Source: Streptomyces sp. NBC_01669 | Lineage (GTDB): Bacteria; Actinomycetota; Actinomycetes; Streptomycetales; Streptomycetaceae | Reading direction: 5' to 3' | DNA length: 64,000 bases | NCBI RefSeq assembly: GCF_026339735.1 | Contig: NZ_JAPEQG010000001.1 | Coordinates: 1,674,001 to 1,738,000, forward strand | Part shown: positions 39,888 to 47,683 of the stretch, piece after piece | Layout of the letters: each line of letters begins with the position of its first letter | Numbering within the stretch: position 1 is the first letter of the stretch | Notes under the pieces: model-generated | The model's database searches: none | Told to the model about the DNA's origin: nothing | What the model saw: only the letters and a program-made list of their open reading frames with translations | Program-made: the position numbers and the translations under genes

Positions 39888-40370
39888 ATGAGCGCGGACA
39901 CCGCACCCGTCGTCGCACCGGGTCTGTACCGGCTGCGCAATGTGGGCAGCGGACTGCTGCTGGAGGTGTACGGCTCCGCCAGGGGCAGCGGCGCCAAGGT
40001 GCAGCAGGGCGCGGAGAAGCAGGAGGGGGCGGGCGGCCAGCACTGGCAGCTCTCCCCCGTGCACGAGGGCGCCGCGCTGTACCACCTGACCAATGCGCAC
40101 AGCGGCAAGCGACTGGACGTCGCCAATGCCTCCACGGAGAACGGCGCCAACATCCAGCAGTGGAAGGCCAACAACTACGGCGCCCAGGAGTGGCTGATCG
40201 AACAGCACCTGGATGCGCCGGGAACCGTGACGCTGGTCAGTTTCATCAGCGGACTCGTCCTGGAAGTGGCCGACGGCTCCACGGCGGACGGCGCCGATGT
40301 GCAGCAGTGGGAGGACACCGACGCCCCCGGCCAGTGGTGGCAGTTGGAGCCGGTGCCGGACACCCCTTAG
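39888..40370 (+). CDS. Ricin-type beta-trefoil lectin domain protein
   Basis: The 160-residue product starts at ATG 39888, nine bases after GGAGGA. It consists of a single beta-trefoil with three internal repeats, each ending in a Q-x-W motif (GGQHWQLSPV, GAQEWLIEQH, GQWWQLEPV). GLYRLRNVGSGLLLEVYGSA and YHLTNAHSGKRLDVANAS are sugar-binding-loop segments. There is no signal peptide, so it is a cytoplasmic or non-classically released lectin, unlike most Streptomyces trefoils, which are appended to secreted hydrolases. Its ligand is unknown. A hairpin at 40369-40429 follows and overlaps the stop codon. Confidence 0.88.
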   Translation: MSADTAPVVAPGLYRLRNVGSGLLLEVYGSARGSGAKVQQGAEKQEGAGGQHWQLSPVHEGAALYHLTNAHSGKRLDVANASTENGANIQQWKANNYGAQEWLIEQHLDAPGTVTLVSFISGLVLEVADGSTADGADVQQWEDTDAPGQWWQLEPVPDTP

Positions 40371-40393
40371 AGGAGCTCACACAAGGGGCGCCC
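40366..40393. repeat. 28-bp dispersed repeat, copy 2
   Basis: It matches 38336-38363 at 26 of 28 positions in the same orientation, and overlaps the lectin stop codon. The two copies bracket 2.03 kb carrying the aldo/keto reductase, MITE and lectin. Confidence 0.6.
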
Positions 40394-40429
40394 GGCTCGC
40401 ATTCTGAGAGCTCCTCTGTGAGCTCCTCT
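40369..40429. terminator. Inverted repeat between convergent lectin and methyltransferase genes
   Basis: AGAGGAGCTCAC pairs perfectly with GTGAGCTCCTCT. A further GAGAGCTCCTC lies inside. It overlaps the stop codons of both genes and probably terminates both transcripts. Confidence 0.6.
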
Positions 40430-41358
40430 CAGGCGCGTCGGCCCAGGTGGACCGTGCGCGCCGTCAGCAGGAAGAGGTCGGGGCGCTGGTGCAGTCCGGC
40501 GGGGTCCTCGGGGTCGAGCAACCGGTCGAGTGTGGCGAGGTCGTCCGCGGCGAGCTCCTCGGCGAACGCCTCGCGACGGCGGGCGAATTCGGCGATGACC
40601 TGGTCGCGCGCCTGGCCGGAGAGGGGCGCGGGCAGGTCGAGCAGGAAGCTGCGAGTGCCCTGCGGGGCCAGCCCCACCGCGGTGAACAGGGCGCTCCAGT
40701 CCTCCACCTCCTGCTTGGCGTCCGGGAGCGCCGCGCGCATCTCCTCGAACCACTCCGCGTGGATCGCGTCGAGCCTGGCCTCCAGGCCGGGCCGGCCGAT
40801 GCCGATGTCGCGCGGAAGCTGGCGGGTCGGCAGCCCGCCCTCGACGAGGGCGATGGTCCCGCCGGGGCGCAGCAGTCCGGCGAAGCCGGCAAGGACGGCG
40901 CGCTGGTCTCCCATGTGATGCAGTGCGTTGCCCGCCCAGATCAGGTCTGCCTCTCCCAACTTCGGCAAGCCGTCGGGGAGTTCCGCGTGCAGGGTACGGA
41001 CGCGGTCGCCGAGTCCGAGGCGTTCGGCGCGGGCCCGGGTGCGCTCCAGGAGCGCCGCGGTGCCGTCCACGGCGACGACCTCGGCCTCGGGGAACTCCTC
41101 GGCGAGCAGGCAGGAGATCACGCCGGGTCCGCTGCCGATGTCGAGGACCCTGCGTACCTGCGGGGCGGTGGGCAGTCCGGCGATCCAGCGGGCCGCCGCC
41201 GTGTACTGGGGACTGCTGAGCTCGCCGTTCTGCTCCAGCAGCGGGCCCAAGACGTCCCAGTCGAAGTCGGTGGTGTCGTGGTGGTGACTGTGCCCGGTGC
41301 GGTCGTGCCGACCGTGGGCGCTGTCGTGGTGAGGGCCGTGATCGGCGTGCTTCGTCAT
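40429..41358 (-). CDS. Class I SAM-dependent methyltransferase with His-rich N-terminus
   Basis: The 309-residue enzyme starts at ATG 41358, nine bases after GGGGAGG. The first 28 residues contain ten histidines (HADHGPHHDSAHGRHDRTGH then SHHHD), which could bind metal. The Rossmann methyltransferase core follows: VRRVLDIGSGPGVISCLLAEEFPEAEVVAVDGT (motif I), LGDRVRTLHAELPDGLP, and DLIWAGNALHHMGDQRAVLAGFAGLLRPGGTIALVEGG (motifs II-IV). The substrate is unknown; the family includes ubiquinone- and natural-product methyltransferases. The gene is followed by a bidirectional hairpin and preceded by an ABC-2 permease relic. Confidence 0.88.
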   Translation of the reverse strand: MTKHADHGPHHDSAHGRHDRTGHSHHHDTTDFDWDVLGPLLEQNGELSSPQYTAAARWIAGLPTAPQVRRVLDIGSGPGVISCLLAEEFPEAEVVAVDGTAALLERTRARAERLGLGDRVRTLHAELPDGLPKLGEADLIWAGNALHHMGDQRAVLAGFAGLLRPGGTIALVEGGLPTRQLPRDIGIGRPGLEARLDAIHAEWFEEMRAALPDAKQEVEDWSALFTAVGLAPQGTRSFLLDLPAPLSGQARDQVIAEFARRREAFAEELAADDLATLDRLLDPEDPAGLHQRPDLFLLTARTVHLGRRA

Positions 41359-41427
41359 GCGGACAAGCCTCCCCGGGCCTCGGGCAGGTGGCGAACTTTG
41401 TTGCCGGTTCGGCAAGCCGCAGCCCCT

Positions 41428-41628
41428 CGGGGCGATGCCGACCATCGTCTGGATCACGCTGCCGACGACATGCCCGGTCAGGAAGGACGCCCAGGAGATC
41501 GAGATCGTGCGGAACCGGTTGACGATGCCTTCGGTCATGTCGACGCAGACGGCGGCCGCGGTGGACGGGGCTCCGGAGGTGGCGGCCATCAGGATGATGC
41601 CCGGGGCGACACAGTCGATGCAGTACGA
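41428..41628 (-). pseudogene. ABC-2 type (DrrB-like) permease fragment
   Basis: The minus strand encodes YCIDCVAPGIILMAATSGA, then PSTAAAVCVDMTEGIVNRFR and TISISWASFLTGHVVGSVIQ with a short TMVGIAP tail. This is the conserved region of daunorubicin-type exporter permeases: the VPGI helix, TEGIV(x)RFRT loop and TGHV helix. Only about 67 of roughly 260 residues remain and no start codon is in place. The fragment lies in the 295-base gap between two methyltransferase genes and is a relic of an exporter gene. Confidence 0.7.
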
Positions 41629-41653
41629 CCCCCACCCCCGATCCCGCCGGATG

Positions 41654-42397
41654 TCAGCCCCTGCGCCGGAACGCCAGCAGCCGGTACTCCGGCTCGCGGC
41701 GCGGCCGGTCCGGCTCGGGCAGCGCCAGCAGCGCCGCCGCAAGATCGTCGGCCGCCGCCCCCGGCAGCTCCAGACGCGAGACGAAGTGGCCCGCACGCAC
41801 CTCACGCGCCGCACGCTGCGGAGTCCGCCCCTGCCCGTGTCCGAGGAATCGGTTCTCCCCCACCACATCGAGCCCGGCCTCCGCCCCGTACGCGACGACC
41901 AGTTCCTCGGGGTCGGACGGGCTCGGGCGCAGGTACGGGGCGAACAGCTCATCGATGTCGCTGCCCACGTCGTGCGCGGCGTCCTTGTCGACCGTGGTGA
42001 CGAACACGCCGCCGGGCCGCAGCACCCGTCCCGCCTCCGAGACCACCGCCCGCACGTCACCCGCCCCCCGCAGCAGATGCAGCAGCCAGACGGTGCCCAC
42101 GGCGTCGACCGCGGCGGCGGGCAGCGGCAGCCGCCGCGCGTCGGCCAGCGCCACCGCGCCGATCCGCTGCCGCGCGAACCGCGCCATGCCGTACGAGGCG
42201 TCGGTCCCCAGCACCCGCAATGCGGGCCGGGCCAGCGCCATCCGCTCGGTGACCAGCCCCGTACCGCAGCCGATGTCCAGCAGTGTGCGGGCGGACTCCG
42301 GGACCAGGCCGAGCAGCGCCCGGGCCGCCGCCTCCGCCCGGGGCACGCCGCCGCGCGTCGCGTCGTATGCAGCTGCCTCAGCGTCATAATCCAACAT
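41654..42397 (-). CDS. Class I SAM-dependent methyltransferase
   Basis: A 247-residue protein starting at ATG 42397 (MLDYDAEAAAYDATRGGVPRAEAAARALL). The frame extends further upstream, but that part belongs to a glycosyltransferase relic. Motif I is TLLDIGCGTGLVTERMALARPALRVLGTDASYGM; later motifs are ADARRLPLPAAAVDAVGTVWLLHLL and AGRVLRPGGVFVTTV. DxYDATR near the N-terminus is typical of UbiE/MenG-like small-molecule methyltransferases. The substrate is unknown. No clear ribosome site precedes the ATG, so it may be read through from the upstream relic or from helR transcripts. Confidence 0.84.
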   Translation of the reverse strand: MLDYDAEAAAYDATRGGVPRAEAAARALLGLVPESARTLLDIGCGTGLVTERMALARPALRVLGTDASYGMARFARQRIGAVALADARRLPLPAAAVDAVGTVWLLHLLRGAGDVRAVVSEAGRVLRPGGVFVTTVDKDAAHDVGSDIDELFAPYLRPSPSDPEELVVAYGAEAGLDVVGENRFLGHGQGRTPQRAAREVRAGHFVSRLELPGAAADDLAAALLALPEPDRPRREPEYRLLAFRRRG

Positions 42398-42439
42398 GAG
42401 TGCGACTGTAGGACAACCGCCTGGTATCGATGGGCAGAA

Positions 42440-42622
42440 AGCAAGGTCGACCCAGCCGCGGGAGATCGGTGCGCGGCAGCCCTGCGCATGGATCGCCTCG
42501 ACGGCCACCCGGGTGTTGCCCTTCGGGACCCACATGCTGCCGAAGCCCACGTGCACCGGTGGTGTGCCGGCGTCCGGGATCGCCACCGACTCGGCCGGGA
42601 GCGGGCGTTCGTCCGGCCGACG
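42440..42622 (-). pseudogene. Glycosyltransferase (MGT/Rgt-like) fragment, central to C-terminal part
   Basis: Immediately after the helR stop the minus strand continues PDERPLPAESVAIPDAGTPP, then VHVGFGSMWVPKGNTRVAVE and AIHAQGCRAPISRGWVDLA. This is the conserved region of GT1 macrolide/rifamycin-type glycosyltransferases: the linker ERPLPAEL, the VGFGSM strand and the A(x)RAQGRRxxxSRGW segment. About 61 codons remain; the acceptor domain before it and the UDP-sugar signature after it are missing. The N-terminus of such an enzyme is found on the other side of helR at 44957-45112. Confidence 0.72.
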
Positions 42623-44767
42623 TCAGGAGCTCGTGAGGATGACGAGTTGCTGGGTCGCTCGGGTCATCGCGACATAGCGGTCGACCGCTCCTTCGATGCC
42701 CTTGCCGAACGCCTCCGGGTCGATGAGGACGACCAGGTCGAACTCGAGCCCCTTCGACAGCTCCGGTGTCAGCGACCGGACGCGGGACGTCGTCCGGAAT
42801 GTGGGATCGCCGATGACGCAGGCGATCCCGTCGGCATGTGCGGCGAGCCAGGTGTCGAGGATCGAGTTCAGATCCGCAGCAGATCCGTGTACGACGGGGA
42901 CGTCGCTGCTGCGGACGGAGGTCGGCACGTTGGCGTCCGGGAGCACGGCCCGGATGACCGGCTCGGCTTCCGCCATGATTTCTTCCGGCGTCCGGTAGTT
43001 GATGCTCAGGGAGGTCAGGTTGATCCGGTCGAGCCCGATCCGCTCGAGCCGTTCCTGCCACGACTCCGTGAACCCGTGCCTGGCCTGGGCACGATCCCCG
43101 ACGATGGTGAAGCTCCGGGACGGGCACCGGAGCAACAACATCTGCCACTCCGCGTCGGTCAGTTCCTGAGCCTCGTCCACCACGATGTGCGCGAACGGGC
43201 CGGCGAGCAGGTCCGGTTCGGTGCTGGGCTGTGCGGTCACGTCGACCAGGGTGTCCTGGAGGTCCTGTCCGCGCAGCATCGTCATCACACCTTCTCCGTC
43301 GTCATCGGCCTCGAGCAAGGCATCGACGACCTTGGCCATGTGCTCGCGTTCGGCGGCGACAGAGGCGCTGTGCCGACGCTTACGTCGCGCAGCCTCCGGG
43401 TCGCCGAGCCGCTGCCGTGCTGCGTCCAGGAGCGGCAGGTCGGACACCGTCCAGGCCTGGGCGACCCCGCGCTGCAGCTGCTGAACCTCATCGGAGCTGA
43501 GCCAGGGAGCGCACTTCCGCAGATAGGCGGGTACCGACCACAGGTCTCCGACGAGGTCAGCCGCTTCGAGCAGCGGCCACGCGCGGTCGAAGGTCGTGAG
43601 CAGCTCCCTGTTCTGCAGCAGCGACTTGCGGAGCAGCTCAGCCGAGGCGTCGCCGTCGTGCTTGTCCACCAGGATCGTGAGCAGCTCCTCCCGGATCTGG
43701 TCGCGCGCCTCGTTGTGCGGAATACCGGGTGCTGCTTCGAACGCCACGGCCCAATCCTCGGCGCTCAGCCAGATGTCGGACCAGTGGGTCGTGACGGTCA
43801 TCCCCGTGGTGGGCGGCTCCTCGTAGAACCTGACCGCCGTCTCGATCGCCTTCACCAGGTTCGCGGACGACTTCAGGAGGGCCACATTCGGGTCGGCCTC
43901 GATCGCTGCTACGGCTCCCTCGGCGACGAGGTCCCGCAGGGTGCAGGTCTGCACGCCCTCCTCTCCGAGGCTGGGGAGGACGTCGGCGACGTAGCCCAGG
44001 TAGGGCTGGTGCGGACCGACGAACAGCACGCCGCCCCGGCGGTGTCCGAGGCGAGGGTCGGAGTGGAGGAGGTAGGCGGAGCGGTGCAGAGCGACGACGG
44101 TCTTCCCCGTACCCGGACCGCCGTCGACGACGAGAGCGCCGCGGGATCCCGCGCGGATGATGGTGTCCTGGTCGGCCTGGATGGTGCCGAGCACGTCTCG
44201 CATCCGTGCCGACCGGTTGCTGCCCAGGCTGGCGATGAAAGCGGACTGGTCGTCCAGCGCGGCGTGCCCGACAAGCCCGTCCGGGGTGAACACCTCGTCC
44301 CAGTAGTCGCTGATCCGGCTGCGGGCCCAGCGATACCTGCGGCGGCTTGCCAGACCCATCGGGTTGGCGTGGGTGGCTCCGAAGAAGGGCTCGGCCGCGG
44401 GGGAGCGCCAGTCGAGCAGCAGCCGACGACCCGCGCTGTCCGTAAGGCCAAGTCGTCCGACGTACACGGGCTCGGGGTTGTCCGCACTGACCATGTGTCC
44501 GAGGCACAGGTCCATACCGAAGCGACGCAGTGCGCGCAGGCGAGCGGTCAGCCGGTGGATCTCCATGTCCCGGTCCATCGCCTGCCGGCCTGCCCCGCCG
44601 GGCGCCTTGCGCTCGGCATCGAGGCGGTCGGACAGGTCGGCGATCGACTGCTCGAGGCACTCCGCAATGGCCGCGAAGTGCTGTTCGTCGTCGGCGATCA
44701 GCGCCGGGTCGGCCTTGGGGGAAAGGTGGCCGGGAAGGTCAAACGCGCTGGTGGTCAGGGGGTTCAC
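42623..44767 (-). CDS. helR: RNA polymerase recycling motor ATPase HelR
   Basis: The 714-residue product begins at GTG 44767 (VNPLTTSAFDLPGHLSPKAD); the ribosome site is weak, so a slightly different start is possible. It is a UvrD/Rep-like superfamily 1 ATPase of the HelD class: N-terminal coiled coil with GRQAMDRDMEIHRLTARLRALRRFGMDLCLGHM, LLLDWRSPAAEPFFGATHANPMGL, Walker A VVDGGPGTGKTVVALHRSAYLLHSDPRLGHRRGG, Walker B HIVVDEAQELTDAEWQMLLLRCP, GDRAQARHGF, and the C-terminal motif SKGLEFDLVVLIDPE...YVAMTRATQQLVILTSS. HelR in Streptomyces venezuelae releases stalled RNA polymerase and rifamycin from the enzyme, giving tolerance, and is induced through the RAE. A matching RAE lies 405 bases upstream here. 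Confidence 0.9.
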   Translation of the reverse strand: MNPLTTSAFDLPGHLSPKADPALIADDEQHFAAIAECLEQSIADLSDRLDAERKAPGGAGRQAMDRDMEIHRLTARLRALRRFGMDLCLGHMVSADNPEPVYVGRLGLTDSAGRRLLLDWRSPAAEPFFGATHANPMGLASRRRYRWARSRISDYWDEVFTPDGLVGHAALDDQSAFIASLGSNRSARMRDVLGTIQADQDTIIRAGSRGALVVDGGPGTGKTVVALHRSAYLLHSDPRLGHRRGGVLFVGPHQPYLGYVADVLPSLGEEGVQTCTLRDLVAEGAVAAIEADPNVALLKSSANLVKAIETAVRFYEEPPTTGMTVTTHWSDIWLSAEDWAVAFEAAPGIPHNEARDQIREELLTILVDKHDGDASAELLRKSLLQNRELLTTFDRAWPLLEAADLVGDLWSVPAYLRKCAPWLSSDEVQQLQRGVAQAWTVSDLPLLDAARQRLGDPEAARRKRRHSASVAAEREHMAKVVDALLEADDDGEGVMTMLRGQDLQDTLVDVTAQPSTEPDLLAGPFAHIVVDEAQELTDAEWQMLLLRCPSRSFTIVGDRAQARHGFTESWQERLERIGLDRINLTSLSINYRTPEEIMAEAEPVIRAVLPDANVPTSVRSSDVPVVHGSAADLNSILDTWLAAHADGIACVIGDPTFRTTSRVRSLTPELSKGLEFDLVVLIDPEAFGKGIEGAVDRYVAMTRATQQLVILTSS

Positions 44768-44956
44768 AGCATCAGTTCCGATCTGAGGTCGATGGCAACC
44801 ATTGCGCACGGCAAGGTGTCTGGACCGGCGTGAGGAACCTGGTGGCCATGACGAGCAACGCTCCGCCTTGACGTGGGTCCCGTGGCCGTTGTCGGTTCAG
44901 GTCGCCAGGGTGCAGGTTCTCGGGTTCTGGGTTCCGGCTCGACGATCCCGTGTGGT

Positions 44957-45112
44957 TCACGCGGACACGTGCGGCCTCTCTTGGCTGACCGTGTCGAGCT
45001 GCGGCGGCGCGCACACCCGCACCTCCGCTCCGAGTGCCCGCAACTGCACCACGAGTCCTGCCAGCGGTTCGGCGTTCCCGCGCGACCCGTACGTCGCCAT
45101 CAGCACTCGCAC
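44957..45112 (-). pseudogene. Glycosyltransferase (Rgt-like) N-terminal fragment under the RAE
   Basis: A GTG at 45112, with GGGAGA eight bases upstream, starts VRVLMATYGSRGNAEPLAGL and continues VVQLRALGAEVRVCAPP. This is the first strand-loop-helix of GT1 antibiotic glycosyltransferases such as rifampin glycosyltransferase. After about 37 codons (45002) similarity ends and a TGA follows at 44957. It begins 61 bases after the RAE, as expected for an RAE-controlled rgt gene. The matching later portion of the same family lies beyond helR at 42440-42622. Confidence 0.75.
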
Positions 45113-45172
45113 TTCGTGGATCTCCCATTTCCGCAGGTTCTGGCCTCGGCCGACGATTCTGCGGCATGACCC

Positions 45173-45191
45173 GGGCCTTGCCGCAAGGCCC
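45173..45191 (-). promoter_or_regulatory. Rifamycin-associated element (RAE)-like palindrome
   Basis: GGGCCTTGCCGCAAGGCCC is a perfect 19-bp inverted repeat centred on one base. From memory it matches the RAE found upstream of rifamycin inactivation genes and helR in actinomycetes. On the minus strand CAGAAT at 45156-45161 could be the -10 element, followed by the rgt-like start at 45112. TATACG on the plus strand at 45201 offers a possible divergent promoter, but no gene follows it. Confidence 0.78.
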
Positions 45192-45606
45192 CCGGTGCGC
45201 TATACGTTGAGAGTGGAAAGGAGTGGGTGCTCCCCTTTCCCTTCATCGTCCGCTGTGGACGGACAACCCCCTCGCGAAGCGGCGGCGCGCCGCGTGCGGC
45301 GGCAGCGTGGGCCCAGGAGGATCTCCCGTGCGCCGCACGCCGTCCGTCAGGCGCGGGCAGAGTTCGACTCCGGGTGCCCAACTCGGCCACGAGGTTGGTT
45401 ACGCGCGTCGGTAGTTGATCAAGAATGAGATGCCACCGGTGGCGCCCCGGCCACCGGCGGCCTCCCCCAACTCCCGTCCCCGAGACCGTCGAAGGAAATC
45501 AGTCATGCCCAGGCGCATCGACCGGGTTCTCGGGGTGGCACCGCTCCATCCGGCGCGGCGCCCCGACGAGCGCGGGGCCACCACGCGGCGCGGCGCCCCC
45601 GTTCCG

Positions 45607-45912
45607 TCACGCCGCGCCGTGCCCCGCGGCGATCGCCTCCACACGCGCGGCAAGTTCCAGGTCGTTCTCGGTGACCACCCCGCCGGCGTCGTGCGTGTTC
45701 ACCGAAAGGGAGACGGTGTTGTAGCCGAGCGTCAGATCGGAGTGGTGGTTCAGCTCCTCCTGGATCTGCGCGACATGGATGGTGAGTCCGGCGGCGGCGA
45801 AGTGCGAGGGGAACCGGTATCTGCGGGTGATCCGGTCTCCCTCCAGCGCCCATCCGGGCAGCTCGCGCAGCCGGTCCTCGATCTCTTTCTGTGACAACGG
45901 TTCGGCGGGCAT
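45607..45912 (-). CDS. 4a-hydroxytetrahydrobiopterin dehydratase (pterin carbinolamine dehydratase)
   Basis: The 101-residue protein starts at ATG 45912, seven bases after GAGGAG. It is of the normal family length and carries PLSQKEIEDRLRELPGWALEGDRITRRYRFPSHFAAAGLTIHVAQIQEELNHHSDLTLGYNTVSLSVNTHDAGGVVTENDLELAARVEAI. The histidines in EELNHHSDL and VNTHDAGG with the Asp are the active-site set of PCD/DCoH. The enzyme dehydrates the 4a-carbinolamine formed by aromatic amino acid hydroxylases. It is divergent from an XRE regulator gene 60 bases away. Confidence 0.93.
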   Translation of the reverse strand: MPAEPLSQKEIEDRLRELPGWALEGDRITRRYRFPSHFAAAGLTIHVAQIQEELNHHSDLTLGYNTVSLSVNTHDAGGVVTENDLELAARVEAIAAGHGAA

Positions 45913-45972
45913 GGTGCGGCTCCTCACAAGGTCGGGTGCGATGGGCGGTGCCGGTGACGTTACGGTCTCCGT

Positions 45973-46782
45973 ATGACAACTGTCGCGCTTGACACGGGTG
46001 TAGGGCCACTGCTGCGCAGTTGGCGGGAGCAGCGCCGGCTGAGCCAGCTGGAGCTGGCGCTGCGCGCGGACTCCTCGGCCCGCCACATCTCCTTCATCGA
46101 GACGGGCCGTTCCCGCCCCAGCGAGGAGATGGTCCTCCGGCTGGCCGAGCATCTCGATGTGCCGGTCAGGGAACGCAATGCCCTGCTGGTGATGGCCGGT
46201 TATGCGCCCCGTTACACGGAGACCGCGCTCGACGATCCCGCGATGGGCGCGCTGCGCGAGGGCATGGAGCAGCTGTTGCAGGGGTACGACCCGTATCCGG
46301 CGCTCGTCGTCGACGGGACGTATAACGTGGTGGCCGCCAATCGGGGTATCGCCCTGCTGCTGGAGGGGGTGGCCGGGCACCTGCTCGCAGCTCCGCTCAA
46401 CGCCATGCGGCTCACCCTCCACCCGGAGGGTCTGGCTCCGCGCATCCGTAATCTGCGGGAGTGGCGGGCCGACCTGCTGGCGCAGATGGAACGTCAGATC
46501 GCGCTGGCCCGTTCGGCGGAGCTGCGTGAGCTGTACGAGGAGGTCGCCGCCTATCCCGTACCGGAGAGCGCCGACGGGCAGGACGAGCCGGCGGGACCGC
46601 CGTCGGCACTGTCGTTCGCGCTGCCGATGGTGGTCGAGCACGACGGGCGGGTGCTCTCGTTCGTCTCCTCCATCGCGACGTTCAATACGCCGATGGATGT
46701 GACGGTGGCCGAATTGGCGATCGAGACGTTTCTGCCCGCCGATCAGGAGACCGCCACGTATTTGAGGTCGCTCGGGTCCTGA
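45973..46782 (+). CDS. XRE-family regulator with MmyB-like ligand-binding domain
   Basis: The 269-residue product starts at ATG 45973. No ribosome site precedes it, so a leaderless mRNA is possible. The N-terminal helix-turn-helix is LLRSWREQRRLSQLELALRADSSARHISFIETGRSRPSEEMVLRLAEHLDVPVRERNALLVMAGYAP. The C-terminal MmyB-like domain includes LVVDGTYNVVAANRGIALLLEGV, PLNAMRLTLHPEGLAPRIRNLREWRADLL and the closing SFVSSIATFNTPMDVTVAELAIETFLPAD. In S. coelicolor MmyB controls methylenomycin genes, and relatives bind fatty acids. The target here is unknown; the divergent pterin dehydratase gene is a candidate by position. Confidence 0.9.
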   Translation: MTTVALDTGVGPLLRSWREQRRLSQLELALRADSSARHISFIETGRSRPSEEMVLRLAEHLDVPVRERNALLVMAGYAPRYTETALDDPAMGALREGMEQLLQGYDPYPALVVDGTYNVVAANRGIALLLEGVAGHLLAAPLNAMRLTLHPEGLAPRIRNLREWRADLLAQMERQIALARSAELRELYEEVAAYPVPESADGQDEPAGPPSALSFALPMVVEHDGRVLSFVSSIATFNTPMDVTVAELAIETFLPADQETATYLRSLGS

Positions 46783-46801
46783 CGGTCCGCCGTCCGGTGC
46801 G

Positions 46802-47545
46802 TCACTTCTCGGTGAGAGGGCGGGTCCACGGTGCGTCGGTGCGCGCCAGGGCGGTGGCCGCGGCACTCGCCGCGGCCAGGATCGCGACGGCAAGCAGCAG
46901 CGGCAGCGTCGGGTGTCCGTGCAGGACCGCGGCGGCTCCGGCCACGGCGCCGAGCAGCATCGCGCAGGCCGAGACCACCCGGCGCCCGGCCTTGTTGCCG
47001 GCGCCTCCGGTGAGGTGGCTGTCGGCGGCGATGCCGGCGATGGTGAGGGTCAGCACGGTGGTGGTGAGGTCGGGGACGGCGAGCGCGCGGGCGGCGGAGT
47101 TCTGCACGCCGAGGCCGAGCGCGAGCAGCACGATGAGGGTGAAACGGACCCCACCGGTGTACGGACTGCCGGACACCTGGGTGACGATCACGGCGGCCGC
47201 GACGAACACCGTCTCGGCGAGGAGCGCGTACTGCAGGTTCCTGCCCCGGTGCGTGCGGGTGCGGTGCACGACCAGGCCGCCGAGCAGCGCCCCGGCGGCG
47301 AACGCGGTGAGCGCCACGAGCGACGCGGCGAGCGAGAAGCCGGGGGCCCCGGCGAACGCAAACCCGGAGAAAACCACATTGCCGGTCATGTTCGCGACGA
47401 AGACCCGGCCGAGTTGCAGATAGCTGACGGCGTCCACCAGCCCGGTGACGACCGTCAGGGCGAGCATCAGCGGCGGCAGCGGCCCGTGCCGGTCCGTCAC
47501 GTCCGGTACGAGGGTGGCCCATGCCTCACGCAGCATGACGGGCAT
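46802..47545 (-). CDS. DUF1275 (YoaK) family membrane protein
   Basis: ATG 47545 is preferred, with GGAG seven bases upstream; the GTG at 47551 is too close to it. The 247-residue protein has about six hydrophobic segments. Marks of the family are LALTVVTGLVDAVSYLQLGRVFVANMTGNVVFSGFAFAG, then GLGVQNSAARALAVPDLTTTVLTLTIAGIAAD. The function is not known; members are thought to be small transporters or sensors. It is monocistronic, convergent to the XRE gene, and its upstream region ends in a very strong hairpin belonging to secDF. Confidence 0.87.
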   Translation of the reverse strand: MPVMLREAWATLVPDVTDRHGPLPPLMLALTVVTGLVDAVSYLQLGRVFVANMTGNVVFSGFAFAGAPGFSLAASLVALTAFAAGALLGGLVVHRTRTHRGRNLQYALLAETVFVAAAVIVTQVSGSPYTGGVRFTLIVLLALGLGVQNSAARALAVPDLTTTVLTLTIAGIAADSHLTGGAGNKAGRRVVSACAMLLGAVAGAAAVLHGHPTLPLLLAVAILAAASAAATALARTDAPWTRPLTEK

Positions 47546-47620
47546 GGGCACGCTCCAATCACCGGGACGGAATCAGGATTGTGCCGCGACCGGGGTGCGG
47601 AACACAGGACCGCCGCGACG

Positions 47621-47662
47621 TGTGCCGCCCCCGCCCCGGCGGGCTCGGGCGGGGGCGGCACA
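47621..47662. terminator. Strong 16-bp-stem terminator downstream of secDF
   Basis: TGTGCCGCCCCCGCCC pairs perfectly with GGGCGGGGGCGGCACA over a ten-base loop, 22 bases past the secDF stop. Confidence 0.82.
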
Positions 47663-47683
47663 CGCTGCGGGAGCGCGAAGCCG

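Larger units (their letters stand above)
44768..45606. other. 839-base region between helR and the pterin dehydratase gene
   Basis: It contains the N-terminal glycosyltransferase relic at 44957-45112 and the RAE at 45173-45191. A GCCACCGGTGGC palindrome lies at 45432-45443. Between 45205 and 45606 I recognise no gene. Confidence 0.5.

Noticed and set aside
41357..44833. A 1158-codon plus-strand open frame opposite helR and the methyltransferase genes
   Set aside because: Antisense shadow. helR on the minus strand has all ATPase motifs, and the plus frame shows low-complexity composition only.
45205..45430. Plus-strand gene driven by TATACG and GGAAAGGAG after the RAE-like palindrome
   Set aside because: Frames after it are short, Arg-rich and without family similarity. 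The rgt-like relic on the minus strand explains the RAE better.
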